Source of the DNA: Victivallis vadensis
GTDB taxonomy: Bacteria > Verrucomicrobiota > Lentisphaeria > Victivallales > GWF2-50-93
NCBI GenBank assembly: GCA_945883805.1
Contig: CAMCYE010000002.1
Location: forward strand, 1 to 64,000
DNA length: 64,000 nt
Reading direction: 5' to 3'
Shown: positions 53,491-61,664 of the stretch, in pieces
How the letters are laid out: each line of letters starts with the position of its first letter
How positions within the stretch are numbered: position 1 is the stretch's first letter
The notes under the pieces: generated by a model
What the model was told of the DNA's origin: nothing
Databases searched by the model: none
What the model saw: the letters and a program-made list of their open reading frames with translations, nothing else
Program-made: the position numbers and the translations under genes

Positions 53491-53779
53491 TATATACCTC
53501 GTTCATTGGTTAACGTTTTGTGAAACAAAACTTGAGAGAAAAATTTTGAGAAGCGGTAAGTTAGCATATCAGGCGAATTTTTATATAGCGATTAAAGAAA
53601 AACTCGAAAATATTACGATATCACCGGTAAAACCTGCAAGATGCCTCTTTACATTGTTTGTTTTCGCATGACCTCTTTATTAAATACGGAGGGTTAAGAT
53701 TTTGTAATTACTTCAAAAAGATATATTATTGAAGGATGTTGTCATAAAAAACACGTTCAGGACAGGAAAGGTTTTTGAA
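53491..53779. other. Divergent promoter region of etfB and the sialate esterase, nothing else seen
   Basis: AT-rich, 289 bp. No strong palindrome or repeat family member; GGAAAGG before the esterase ATG is the only assignable site. Confidence 0.35.
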
Positions 53780-55954
53780 ATGCAAAAAAGATACGCTGTG
53801 CTTGTCGGGTTTGCGTTCATGGCGGTTGCCATGGTTGCGCAGGCGGAAGTTAAAATGTCCAATGTATTCGGCAGCAACATGGTCCTGCAACGGGACAAGA
53901 ACGTTCCGGTGTGGGGGCTGGCTTCCCCTAATGAAAAGGTCACTGTCAAATTCAATGGACAGAGCAAGGAAACCGCTGCGGATTCTTCAGGCAAATGGCA
54001 GATTGCACTTGACCCCATGCAGGCCGGAGGGCCGTTCAAGATGGAAGTCAATGGCAGTAACGTCCTTACCCTTGACAACATCCTGGTCGGCGAAGTGTGG
54101 ATATGTTCCGGACAGTCAAACATGCAGATGTCAGTAAAATCATCAAATGATTCCGAAAAGGAAATCGCCGCTGCAACCTATCCGGAAATACGGCTGTTTT
54201 CTGTTCCATTGACAAAGAATGATTTTCCTCAGAGCGATGTCAAGTCCGACTGGAAAGTATGTTCCCCTGAAACAGTTCCCGGGTTTTCCGCCGCAGCATA
54301 CTTTTTCGGCAGGGAAATCAACAAGGCGCTGAAGGTGCCGGTCGGGCTCATCAATACTTCCTGGGGTGGAACCAGGATAGAGCCATGGACTCCGCCAGCC
54401 GGTTTCAAGTCGGTTCCCGAACTGAAAAACATTGCCAATCAGGTGGATTTGAGGAATCCTGCGTCGGAAACGCACAAGAAACTGGCCGACGAGACTGTCA
54501 AAAAATTTGAAAGCTGGCTCGACTCCACCAAAAAAGCGATCGTCGCAGAGCAATTGCTTGCGGCTCCGCCCGCATGTCCTGCCGATATAATGCCTTATGA
54601 AAATCAGCAGCAACCCACCGTGCTATACAATGCCATGATTCATCCGCTGGTTCCGATGGCCGTACGCGGCGCGTTGTGGTATCAGGGTGAATCCAACCGC
54701 GGCGAGGGCATGCTTTATTTCAATAAGATGCAGGCGCTGATAAACGGATGGCGCACAGTTTTTCAGAATAAGGACATGGCGTTCTATTACGTTCAGCTTG
54801 CCCCGTACAATTATGGCAGCAATCCAACGGCCTTGGCGGAAATATGGGAAGCCCAGATCGCCGCACTTTCAATCCCGAACACCGGCATGGCGGTCACCCT
54901 TGACATTGGCGATGTGAAAAACATACATCCCAAAAATAAACAGGATGTCGGACGCAGGCTGGCGCTGCTCGCCTTGAACAAGACCTACGGACAGAAAGGC
55001 GTTGTCTGCGATTCTCCGCTGTTCGACACCATGAAAATTGACGGGAATAAAATCGTGATCAATTTCAAAAACGCGGTTGAACTCAAGACCCGCGACGGCA
55101 AAGCTCCGGACTGGTTTGAAATCTGTGATGAAAGCGGCGCATTCAGGAAAGCTGATGCGGTCATTCAGAAGAATATAGTCATCCTTTCCGCAGCCGGCAT
55201 TGAAAAACCGATTGTCGCGCGATTCGCCTGGGATCATCTTGCGGAACCCAATCTGGTAAATGAGGCAGGTCTTCCCGCAAGCGCTTTCCGCTTCGGCAAA
55301 CTGCCTTCAGGCGGCAAGATGGCAAGCCTGGTACCTGAATCCAAGGATTATAAGCTGCTATATGAGATCAACCCTGTCAATCCGCAGATGGCAAGTCCCG
55401 GGAAAATACTTTATCAGTCCGATAAACGGCAGGAAATCAGCGGGGAAATAGTCAGGATCGCATATTATCTTGAACTGACGAAAGCCGAAGGCGGCTTCGA
55501 TTACGTATTTGTAGCGATGGATCCGTTCACCAAGGATATCGGCAAGATTGGCGTGCCCGATTTGGATTCAAAAGTCAAATTCCAGCAGAAGCTTTCCAAT
55601 GTTTTCGTCAAGTCAAATGCGGCAGGCGTCAAGAACGGGACTTTCGCCGAAGGCTGTAATATTGAATTCTGGGGGACAAACTACGGGCCAGACAATGTTG
55701 CAACTGTCCCCGGCGCTTCCGCTGCGCTTTTCGACTTCGGAGACAGTCCGGTGGGTGACGGTAATTATGGCAGCATGCAGATACATAATTATGCTGAAAA
55801 ACAGACGGTATTCGCCTTCAATCACTGGGTGCTCGGCGCCAAAGCCGATCTTGGGATTGGCAATTCTGCTGGCCCTCAGCCGGACTGGACTTTTCTGGGG
55901 AATGCCGGGAAATATGCCGGCGGAAAACTGTTAGTCTTGGTGCAGACGAAGTAA
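53780..55954 (+). CDS. Secreted sialate O-acetylesterase family protein with extra C-terminal domain
   Basis: 724 aa with a signal peptide (MQKRYAVLVGFAFMAVAMVA then QAE). Same N-terminal domain and SGNH core as the 25998 protein: CSGQSNMQMS (Ser near 113), LINTSWGGTRIEPW, LWYQGESNR, IHPKNKQDVGRRLAL. Residues about 545-724 are an additional beta-rich domain (FVAMDPFTKDIGKIGV, VFAFNHWVLGAKADLGI), perhaps carbohydrate binding. Followed by another secreted SGNH hydrolase on the same strand. Confidence 0.85.
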   Translation: MQKRYAVLVGFAFMAVAMVAQAEVKMSNVFGSNMVLQRDKNVPVWGLASPNEKVTVKFNGQSKETAADSSGKWQIALDPMQAGGPFKMEVNGSNVLTLDNILVGEVWICSGQSNMQMSVKSSNDSEKEIAAATYPEIRLFSVPLTKNDFPQSDVKSDWKVCSPETVPGFSAAAYFFGREINKALKVPVGLINTSWGGTRIEPWTPPAGFKSVPELKNIANQVDLRNPASETHKKLADETVKKFESWLDSTKKAIVAEQLLAAPPACPADIMPYENQQQPTVLYNAMIHPLVPMAVRGALWYQGESNRGEGMLYFNKMQALINGWRTVFQNKDMAFYYVQLAPYNYGSNPTALAEIWEAQIAALSIPNTGMAVTLDIGDVKNIHPKNKQDVGRRLALLALNKTYGQKGVVCDSPLFDTMKIDGNKIVINFKNAVELKTRDGKAPDWFEICDESGAFRKADAVIQKNIVILSAAGIEKPIVARFAWDHLAEPNLVNEAGLPASAFRFGKLPSGGKMASLVPESKDYKLLYEINPVNPQMASPGKILYQSDKRQEISGEIVRIAYYLELTKAEGGFDYVFVAMDPFTKDIGKIGVPDLDSKVKFQQKLSNVFVKSNAAGVKNGTFAEGCNIEFWGTNYGPDNVATVPGASAALFDFGDSPVGDGNYGSMQIHNYAEKQTVFAFNHWVLGAKADLGIGNSAGPQPDWTFLGNAGKYAGGKLLVLVQTK

Positions 55955-56148
55955 TCAGTGATCGGTTATCAGTTATCGGTTGATGAATGAATCGGAGAAC
56001 CGGTGAAACGGAGAATCGGAGTGTTAAATAATACTGATGCCTGAAGGCTAGCGACCAACGTATGAAAGAATTAGTTGGAGTTCACGGCTTTAGCGTGTCT
56101 GGGCTTTCATTAACATGGAAAATCATTAACAATAATGGAGAAGTAGTA

Positions 56149-57495
56149 ATGAAGATCTACGGTTTGAAAAAATGGATGACAGGTTTGATTGGTGGAGTGG
56201 TGTTTGGTATCGGGATGTTTGCCGCTCATGCGCAAAGTGAATTTCCCCTGAAGAATGGCGACACCTGGGTGATGGTAGGCGACAGCATCACGGCACAGCA
56301 CCTTCATTCCAACTATTTTGAAGCCTTTTGCTATGCGCGCTTTCCCAAGATGACGTTCTGTTTCCGCAATTCCGGAGTAGGGGGCGATACAATTCCGAGA
56401 GTAATGGACCGCTTCGCCTGGGATGTCGCACCTTGGATTCCGACTGTAGTATCGGTCGAACTCGGCATGAACGACCAAGGTGGTTTTCCAACCGATAAAT
56501 TCATGGAAAACATGTCAGGTCTTGTCGCGAAAATCCGTTCGGTCAATGCTCGGCCCGTACTCTTATCAGCCAGTCCGGTGAACAACGGAAGCCCTCTGGC
56601 GAAATTGGCTGGAGGCAATATCCGTCTCAAGGAATACGCGGATGCACTTAAAACACTTGCTGAAAAGGAAAAAATTCCTTATGCGGATCAGTTTACTCCG
56701 TTAGTGGAATTATGGGCGCAGAATAAACCGCAGGAAAATGTCGCCAACACATTGATTCCCCTCAAGGCATTGCTTGCTGCACAGCCGAATATTGCAGGTG
56801 CCGAACATGCAAAAGCGTTTCTGGAAGTCTGGAACAAGATGGAGAAGCAGCCTGTCAGTATGATGGGCGATCCCGTTCATCCGGGACCGATAGGACAGCT
56901 TACCATGGCCGCGACTCTCTTGACCGGACTCAAGGCTCCGGGATTGGTCAGCCGTTCAACTATTGATGCAAAAACCGGGACTGCCAAAGATTCCGTGCAG
57001 TGCAAGATCGAAAATATAAAAAACACTGGAGACACACTGTCGTTTGACCGTCTTGATGAAGCCCTTCCCTTTCCGATTCCGGACGATGCACGGCCAGCCG
57101 TAACCGTTCTGGACAGCATCTCAAACCTGAGTCAGTACATACTTGAGGTATCAGGATTGAAAGCTGACAAGTACGATGTCAGCGTTGATGGCGTAAACGT
57201 GGCGACAGTATCCTCGGCTGAACTTGCCAAGGGATGGAACATGGGATTGCTTGCCAAGGGTCCGGTTGCCGACCAATGCCGTACAATCCTTCAGCTGGTC
57301 AGTGACAAAGAGGGGTTGGTAGGGCAGTGGAGGGGACTATCCAAAGCGACTGCTAAAGACGCTACACAGGAACAGAAAGACCAGCTGGCCAAACTGGCAG
57401 TGCAAGTCAAGGAGGCGGATGGCAAAATACGCGAAGCGGCCAAGCCCAAGTCCCGTCATTTTGAACTGGTTCCGGCAAAAACAGCCAAACCGTAA
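56149..57495 (+). CDS. Secreted SGNH/GDSL hydrolase
   Basis: 448 aa. Signal peptide MKIYGLKKWMTGLIGGVVFG to about AHAQ. Catalytic blocks: WVMVGDSITAQ (Ser46), NSGVGGDTI (Gly), VSVELGMNDQ (Asn108), and GDPVHPGPIGQ with the Asp/His pair. A C-terminal 190-residue part ends in a Lys/Ala-rich tail. GGAG before ATG at 56149; a repeat block containing GACACGCTAAAGCC lies just upstream. Probably cleaves esters on host or plant glycans together with the esterase upstream. Confidence 0.85.
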   Translation: MKIYGLKKWMTGLIGGVVFGIGMFAAHAQSEFPLKNGDTWVMVGDSITAQHLHSNYFEAFCYARFPKMTFCFRNSGVGGDTIPRVMDRFAWDVAPWIPTVVSVELGMNDQGGFPTDKFMENMSGLVAKIRSVNARPVLLSASPVNNGSPLAKLAGGNIRLKEYADALKTLAEKEKIPYADQFTPLVELWAQNKPQENVANTLIPLKALLAAQPNIAGAEHAKAFLEVWNKMEKQPVSMMGDPVHPGPIGQLTMAATLLTGLKAPGLVSRSTIDAKTGTAKDSVQCKIENIKNTGDTLSFDRLDEALPFPIPDDARPAVTVLDSISNLSQYILEVSGLKADKYDVSVDGVNVATVSSAELAKGWNMGLLAKGPVADQCRTILQLVSDKEGLVGQWRGLSKATAKDATQEQKDQLAKLAVQVKEADGKIREAAKPKSRHFELVPAKTAKP

Positions 57496-57530
57496 ATCTA
57501 GGACTTTCTCGGAGCTGGGGATTTAGTCTT

Positions 57531-57602
57531 AAGTAACTCGGGCTTTCCAGCCCGAGATCCGAATTTTAAAACATACTCGGGCTGGAAAGCCCGAGTTACT
57601 TA
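57531..57602. repeat. CTCGGGCT double-hairpin repeat (family C), copy 3
   Basis: AAGTAACTCGGGCTTTCCAG, a hairpin to CCCGAG, short spacer, then CTCGGGCTGGAAAGCCCGAG and TTACTT. The whole 72 bp can also fold as one long stem. After the SGNH hydrolase. Confidence 0.8.
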
Positions 57603-57834
57603 TGCGGAGTTGCAATCGAAGATCACGCGGCAGCGGAGTGTCGTGCCCCTTCCTCAACGGTATTTAACCGGTTCCAGAACTATCCCTTTGTTTCGGACTC
57701 GTCCGACAAGTCGGATTTCGAAATTTGGATTTCGGATTTTGGTTGCGAGCATCGCCCGCATTATAGAATCGGTATCAGCAACGAGCAGGCGTTTTCGAAG
57801 TTTCGCCGGGGGCAAAACACGGACAATTCCTTTT

Positions 57835-58119
57835 TCAGGGAACGATAGGCTGTTCAACTTTCCTGTTTTTCTTCCTGATCACAAAATAAATGTTTCTTCC
57901 ATAGATAAGGAAGCCGAAGGCCTGTCCGATTATGAAGACAGGATCCTTGATGTGGATCGCATAAATCAGAAGGAGCCCGCCACCAGCCATGCTCAGATAC
58001 CAGAAAAGAGCCGGTATTATGCTTTCTTTCGCCTTTTCGCTCGCAATCCACTGGACTACGAACCTCGCTGAAAAAAGAGCCTGTGCTGTAAACCCCAAGG
58101 TCAACCAGAATGTATTCAT
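57835..58119 (-). CDS. LAB_N family membrane protein (lipid-A-disaccharide synthase N-terminal domain)
   Basis: 94 aa, three hydrophobic helices: FWLTLGFTAQALFSARFVVQ, then LFWYLSMAGGGLLLIYAI, and GQAFGFLIYGRNIYFVI. This is the small LAB_N domain, seen standing alone in lipid A modification operons. Only 15 bp downstream of the GT2 gene, so co-translated. Confidence 0.85.
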   Translation of the reverse strand: MNTFWLTLGFTAQALFSARFVVQWIASEKAKESIIPALFWYLSMAGGGLLLIYAIHIKDPVFIIGQAFGFLIYGRNIYFVIRKKNRKVEQPIVP

Positions 58120-58134
58120 TGTAATGTAAACTCC

Positions 58135-58866
58135 TTAATTTTTTGAACGTTCCTTCGGGTAGACCATTCTGCGTTTCATCCAGCAGACAGCGAACGTGTC
58201 CGCAATCCCAACCCACAGCCTGTTTGATATGCCGTATTTTGATTTCCCTTTTACGCGTGGACGGTGATTCACCGGCATTTCGATTATCCTGTCATAGCCG
58301 GCGATCCTGACAAGGGTCGGGATGAATCGGTGCATCCCTTTGAAGACCGGTATGTCCTGAACGCAAACTCCCCTGAACGCGCGAAGCGTACAGCCCACAT
58401 CCCTGACATGTTCCCCGGTAACAATATTCCTGAATCCGTTGGCGATCCTGGACGCCAGTTTCCGGAGCATGCTGTTCTGTCGTTTACTGCGTATGCCGTT
58501 CACCATGTCGGCGTTCTCGGCGATGAGTTTTTTTATCAGCCCGGGAATGCCGGCAGGATCATTCTGTCCGTCTCCGTCAAGAGTGACAAATATTTCTCCG
58601 GACGCCTTTTTAAACCCGAACGCCATTGCCGCCGACTGCCCGAAATTTCTCTCGAGGGTGAATATCACGTGCCTCGCGTCGGAAGCTCTGATCATGTCCA
58701 GTTTTTGAGCTGTGCCGTCCGTAGAGCCGTCGTCAACCCAGACGCACTCGCATTTCCATCCGCAGGAGTCCATGACCCTGCTGACTTCATCGGCGAGCTC
58801 CCGGACACACTCGTTTTCGTTAAAAACCGGGATTATTATGCTGATCAATTTTATATCACTGTTCAT
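58135..58866 (-). CDS. Family 2 glycosyltransferase (ArnC/DPM1-like, soluble)
   Basis: 243 aa. SIIIPVFNENECVRELADEV, VDDGSTDGT, and the metal-binding TLDGDGQNDP are GT2 hallmarks. GKSKYGISNRLWVGIADTF is like the DPM synthase C terminus. No membrane helices, unlike E. coli ArnC. Would load a sugar onto undecaprenyl phosphate. Paired with the LAB_N gene. ATG at 58866 (after an in-frame GTG) has AAGGAAG. Confidence 0.85.
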   Translation of the reverse strand: MNSDIKLISIIIPVFNENECVRELADEVSRVMDSCGWKCECVWVDDGSTDGTAQKLDMIRASDARHVIFTLERNFGQSAAMAFGFKKASGEIFVTLDGDGQNDPAGIPGLIKKLIAENADMVNGIRSKRQNSMLRKLASRIANGFRNIVTGEHVRDVGCTLRAFRGVCVQDIPVFKGMHRFIPTLVRIAGYDRIIEMPVNHRPRVKGKSKYGISNRLWVGIADTFAVCWMKRRMVYPKERSKN

Positions 58867-58994
58867 TTGCACTTCCTTATGATCCTTGTCAAAAAACCGC
58901 CATTACACTATCCCGTCATTTGCCTTAAATCAAAAGGCAATAGGGATTTTCAACTCCGACGCCTATCGGAACGGCAAAGGTGGAAGCGAGGTTG

Positions 58995-59054
58995 CCAGAA
59001 CGATATGATCTCCTGCCCCGCCTTGGCGGGTTAGGAGCAGCAGATTTGTTCTGC
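58995..59054. other. attC-like site 3 (after brnA)
   Basis: 60 bp. Minus-strand core GCAGAAC at 59054-59048, hairpin stem with CCCGCC/GGCGGG and CTCCT/AGGAG separated by unpaired bases, and core GTTCTGG at 59001-58995. Ends six bases from the brnA stop codon. Confidence 0.75.
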
Positions 59055-59060
59055 CTATCA

Positions 59061-59273
59061 TCAGGAAGCCCATTTGGTTTCCAGCTTGCGGTGTTTCTGA
59101 GCACAGTCTCTCAGATAAAGATTGATGAGGCTTTGGTAAGGGATGCCGGCTTGATCAGACATGCATTTGAAATAATCAACCACGTCGACACCAAGTCGGA
59201 TTGTGATATTTTTCTTTAGTTTCCTGGCGTACGGATTTGGACTTGATTTGGAAAAATCATAGGACTTTCTCAT
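59061..59273 (-). CDS. brnA: BrnA-like antitoxin
   Basis: 70 aa. NPYARKLKKNITIRLGVDVV is a ribbon-helix-helix start, then YFKCMSDQAGIPYQSLINLYLRD. The antitoxin follows the toxin, as usual for brnTA, with an ATGA overlap. It represses its own promoter and neutralises BrnT. Last ORF of integron cassette 3. Confidence 0.85.
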   Translation of the reverse strand: MRKSYDFSKSSPNPYARKLKKNITIRLGVDVVDYFKCMSDQAGIPYQSLINLYLRDCAQKHRKLETKWAS

Positions 59274-59557
59274 GGTTTGTACCTCCCGTATAGTTGGGCT
59301 TCATGTTTGTCGGCTTTGCGTGCCGAAATTATGCGAATCAACTCGTCGTTTTCTCTGTAACAATGGCACACTACCAGCAGGCGAGCGGTTGCCGACATCC
59401 CCAACAGAACAAAGCGATCCTCATTTTTCGAATGGTCAGGGTCGTAGATGATTCGTGCGAACTCGTCGCTAAACACAGTTATGGCATCTCCAAAAGAAAC
59501 TCCATGCTTTCGGAGATTGGCAATAGCCTTGTTTGTGTCCCATTCAAATCTTATCAT
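59270..59557 (-). CDS. brnT: BrnT-type ribonuclease toxin
   Basis: 95 aa. FEWDTNKAIANLRKHGVSFG is the family's opening block; RFVLLGMSATARLLVVCHCY and RIISARKADKHE close it (RxxSARxA). RelE-like RNA cleavage is expected. Cassette 3 of the integron; TA genes are well known integron cassettes. Confidence 0.92.
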   Translation of the reverse strand: MIRFEWDTNKAIANLRKHGVSFGDAITVFSDEFARIIYDPDHSKNEDRFVLLGMSATARLLVVCHCYRENDELIRIISARKADKHEAQLYGRYKP

Positions 59558-59613
59558 ACTTACAATATATGTATCTTTCGTGAATTTTCAAGTCCGCCAT
59601 TCCGGAGTTATTG

Positions 59614-59672
59614 GCAGAACGTCACTCTTCAGGCGCGAGCTCCTGCGAGGCGCCTGAAGAAGATGGTTCGAC
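59614..59672. other. attC-like site 2 (inside the 3' end of the glycerophosphodiesterase gene)
   Basis: 59 bp. Minus-strand core GTCGAAC at 59672-59666, perfect 10-bp stem CTTCAGGCGC/GCGCCTGAAG, core GTTCTGC at 59620-59614. The gene's last 16 or so codons and its TGA lie in the site. Confidence 0.8.
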
Positions 59673-60464
59673 AAGTCCTTCTCTTATGATTCTTGGGACA
59701 TTGGTGGTGATGGATTTTGCTCCCAGTGCTTTCATTCGTTTAGCCGTCTTCGGCTCATCCACAGTCCAGACATGCCACTGATAGCCTTGCTTGAGTATCG
59801 TCTCGATGATTGATTCGGGAACGTCAGTGTTTGAGCTGAGGCCATCGGCGTGAATGAGTTTCAACGTGTTCATAACTGTGTCAACCGAAGGCGTTATGAC
59901 TCCCGTCGTCTGTTTTTTGAAACTGCACAACCAAGACGTCCTGTATTTCGGTGCCTGGACTTTCAGTTCTTGGATGACCTTCTCGTTGAAAGAAATAATC
60001 ACAATCTGCTCTTCTTTCAGTCCTGATCCGTCAATCTCCCTGAGCAATGTTGGGATGATCTCAACGCCGCATTTTACTTCTATATAGATTGTCTTTTGTT
60101 CTGGAATGGTCGAAAACACTTCAGCTATGGTTGGGATGCGAGTTCCCGCGAATGTCTGTCCTTTATGCACGCCTACATCAAGCTCTCGCAGGTCAGCCAA
60201 TGTTGATTTGTCAACGGCTAAATTCGTATTACAGACCTTCTTTGTATTGTCATCATGAATACAAACGATGTGCCCGTCTTTTGTGAGGTGAAAATCTCCC
60301 TCAATGGCATCGGCTCCCTGTTCCCACGCCAACCGAAAAGCGGGGATCGTGTTTTCTGGTGCATTTCGTGATGCGCCGCGATGTGCGATAATCATCGGAT
60401 CCTCCGCGTTTATCGATATGCATGAGAACAAAAAGAGAATAGCTGATGCGTTAAGTGATCTCAC
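59622..60464 (-). CDS. Secreted glycerophosphodiester phosphodiesterase
   Basis: 280 aa. GTG start; signal peptide RSLNASAILFLFSCISINA. GDPD barrel: IIAHRGASRNAPENTIPAF (catalytic His/Arg), GADAIEGDFHLTKDGHIVCIHD with the Glu-Asp metal ligands and second His, IYIEVK (Glu), WTVDEP. Hydrolyses glycerophosphodiesters outside the inner membrane. The C-terminal EPSSSGASQELAPEE is coded by attC2, not part of the enzyme fold. A single-gene integron cassette. Confidence 0.88.
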   Translation of the reverse strand: MRSLNASAILFLFSCISINAEDPMIIAHRGASRNAPENTIPAFRLAWEQGADAIEGDFHLTKDGHIVCIHDDNTKKVCNTNLAVDKSTLADLRELDVGVHKGQTFAGTRIPTIAEVFSTIPEQKTIYIEVKCGVEIIPTLLREIDGSGLKEEQIVIISFNEKVIQELKVQAPKYRTSWLCSFKKQTTGVITPSVDTVMNTLKLIHADGLSSNTDVPESIIETILKQGYQWHVWTVDEPKTAKRMKALGAKSITTNVPRIIREGLVEPSSSGASQELAPEE

Positions 60465-60484
60465 AATGCTGGTTCCTGTCTTCA

Positions 60485-60545
60485 GTCGAACGCCTCAGGC
60501 TCTGGCAACCGGCGAAGCCAGGTTGCCTGGAGCCGCTAGTTAAGC
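60485..60545. other. attC-like site 1 (after the 118-aa gene)
   Basis: 61 bp. Minus-strand core GCTTAAC (60545-60539, containing the gene's TAA), stem GGCTC + GGCAACC / GGTTGCC + GAGCC with one extrahelical base on each side, core GTTCGAC (60491-60485). The most canonical of the three. Confidence 0.85.
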
Positions 60546-60896
60546 CTTCTTGTTTTGTGAATCTAAATAGAGTTCTTCTGCATCTTTTACATGAGTAGGT
60601 ATATGGATCAAAAGAGCTCTGATCTCGTCCTGAATTTCTTTGTCTGTAAAACGCTCAGGAAATAATGTAAGTGCAACAATAAAGGCGGCATTCCTTTGCC
60701 AATCAACAAGATTCATTCCTATTTGGTCGTTCTTTATTATTTCCTCATCTGTCCATTCTGGATTTTCTTTGGCTAATGCTGAAGTTATTCTGTCATTGAT
60801 ATCGGCAGGAAAATACGAGGCAGACAATTTATCAGCTTTATCGCCAACAAGTTCTCTGAATATCTCCAATACTTTATCTTTTTTCATTTTTTTCAT
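60540..60896 (-). CDS. Unknown 118-aa protein, integron cassette 1
   Basis: 118 aa, soluble, charged. Contains FRELVGDKADKLSASYFPAD, ENPEWTDEEIIKNDQIGMNL and NAAFIVALTLFPERFTDKEI. I recognise no family. Codon use is AT-rich compared with nearby chromosomal genes. It has no strong ribosome-binding site. Its TAA lies within the attC1 core, as typical of cassette genes. Could be a phage-defence or stress gene, but nothing in the sequence says so. Confidence 0.7.
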   Translation of the reverse strand: MKKMKKDKVLEIFRELVGDKADKLSASYFPADINDRITSALAKENPEWTDEEIIKNDQIGMNLVDWQRNAAFIVALTLFPERFTDKEIQDEIRALLIHIPTHVKDAEELYLDSQNKKA

Positions 60897-60946
60897 GCAG
60901 AACTGTAATTATATGGACATCCTGTTTTTCAGGAAATCCTGCTTTT

Positions 60947-60953
60947 GATTAAC
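60947..60953. other. Probable attI-side core of cassette 1
   Basis: GATTAAC on plus (minus GTTAATC), one base from being the exact complement of cassette 1's own GCTTAAC core in attC1. Two direct repeats ATRTGGACATCC lie nearby at 60911-60924 and 61052-61063. Confidence 0.45.
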
Positions 60954-61120
60954 GGAATTTATTAAAGTTGCACAATAAAAACTTCAAAAACACGTTATCT
61001 AATATAAATTAGCTAATAAAATGTCATTTTTATGCGGGAATCGACCTAGATATGTGGACATCCAGATAGTTCGAAAATCACTTATAAGGTACAATGCACT
61101 ACCTGAAAGGCAAGGGTAAA

Positions 61121-61237
61121 ATGGATATTGAATCTACCGATAAAAAGGCTGGGACTCAACTGTCCTGGCAGGAGGTTGTCTTAAAGGTGAGGGAATGCAT
61201 GCGTATAAGGCACTATTCATATAATACCGAAAAAACT
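61121..61237 (+). pseudogene. intI: Truncated integron/phage-type tyrosine recombinase (N-terminal 39 codons)
   Basis: Reads SWQEVVLKVRECMRIRHYS then YNTEKT, the SAM-like N-terminal domain of IntI-type recombinases (RVRHYSxRTExxYxxW in the family), with AAGGGTAA before the ATG at 61121. After Thr39 the similarity ends abruptly in repeat sequence; the catalytic domain and its Arg/His/Tyr residues are absent. Confidence 0.75.
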
Positions 61238-61664
61238 GGCTGTTGTGGAAAGTCCGCTGGACAGCTTGGGGAAAGCAGTCGTCGGTCGATAGTCGTTGGA
61301 CGCCGGTTCAACTTCGAAGATCGAAGAGGGAAATCACAGGCAGGAATGCCTGTGCTACTTTAACGTATAGGAATTTCAAAGTTTATAATAGATTCCAAGT
61401 GTCCGAGTGGCCAAGTGACCGAGTTCTAAAGAAAAAGACACGCTTCCTACTTCGCTCTGCGAGCTTCCTTCTTCGCCAAGGCTACGCAGGACAGGACGAA
61501 GGACGGGAAAGCCATGCCACGTCATCCGACATGGTAAAAACTCCAACATGTTTGATATTTGGCATTTTTCAAAAACTCTGTGCCTTTGTGCCTGTCCCGG
61601 CGAAGTGCCTTGACGAAGACGGATGCCTCTGTAACTATCTAAAAAAGTTGCGCCCCCTGGCCGC
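61238..61664. repeat. Repeat-rich spacer replacing the recombinase body
   Basis: Contains CACAGGCAGGAATGCCTGTG (palindrome, 61335-61354), then 61365-61443, which repeats 1651-1730 with few changes, then a family B hairpin (61645-61670) that supplies the TAG stop of arnD. No gene. Confidence 0.65.

Larger units (their letters stand above)
58995..61237. mobile_element. Small chromosomal integron: three cassettes and an intI-like remnant
   Basis: From right to left: a plus-strand remnant of a tyrosine recombinase start (61121-61237), a probable attI-side core GATTAAC at 60947-60953, cassette 1 (118-aa protein), attC1, cassette 2 (secreted glycerophosphodiesterase), attC2, cassette 3 (BrnT/BrnA), attC3. 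All cassette ORFs are on the minus strand, pointing away from the recombinase start, as in integrons. The recombinase is truncated, so the array should be frozen. Details and tests are in the findings. Confidence 0.75.

Noticed and set aside
58920..58975. Fourth attC site left of attC3
   Set aside because: A CTCCGA/TCGGA hairpin with AAC is present, but no matching GTT core and no ORF; too weak to call.
1651..61443. CRISPR array
   Set aside because: The many short repeats are dispersed inverted repeats without regular spacers; no cas genes are present.
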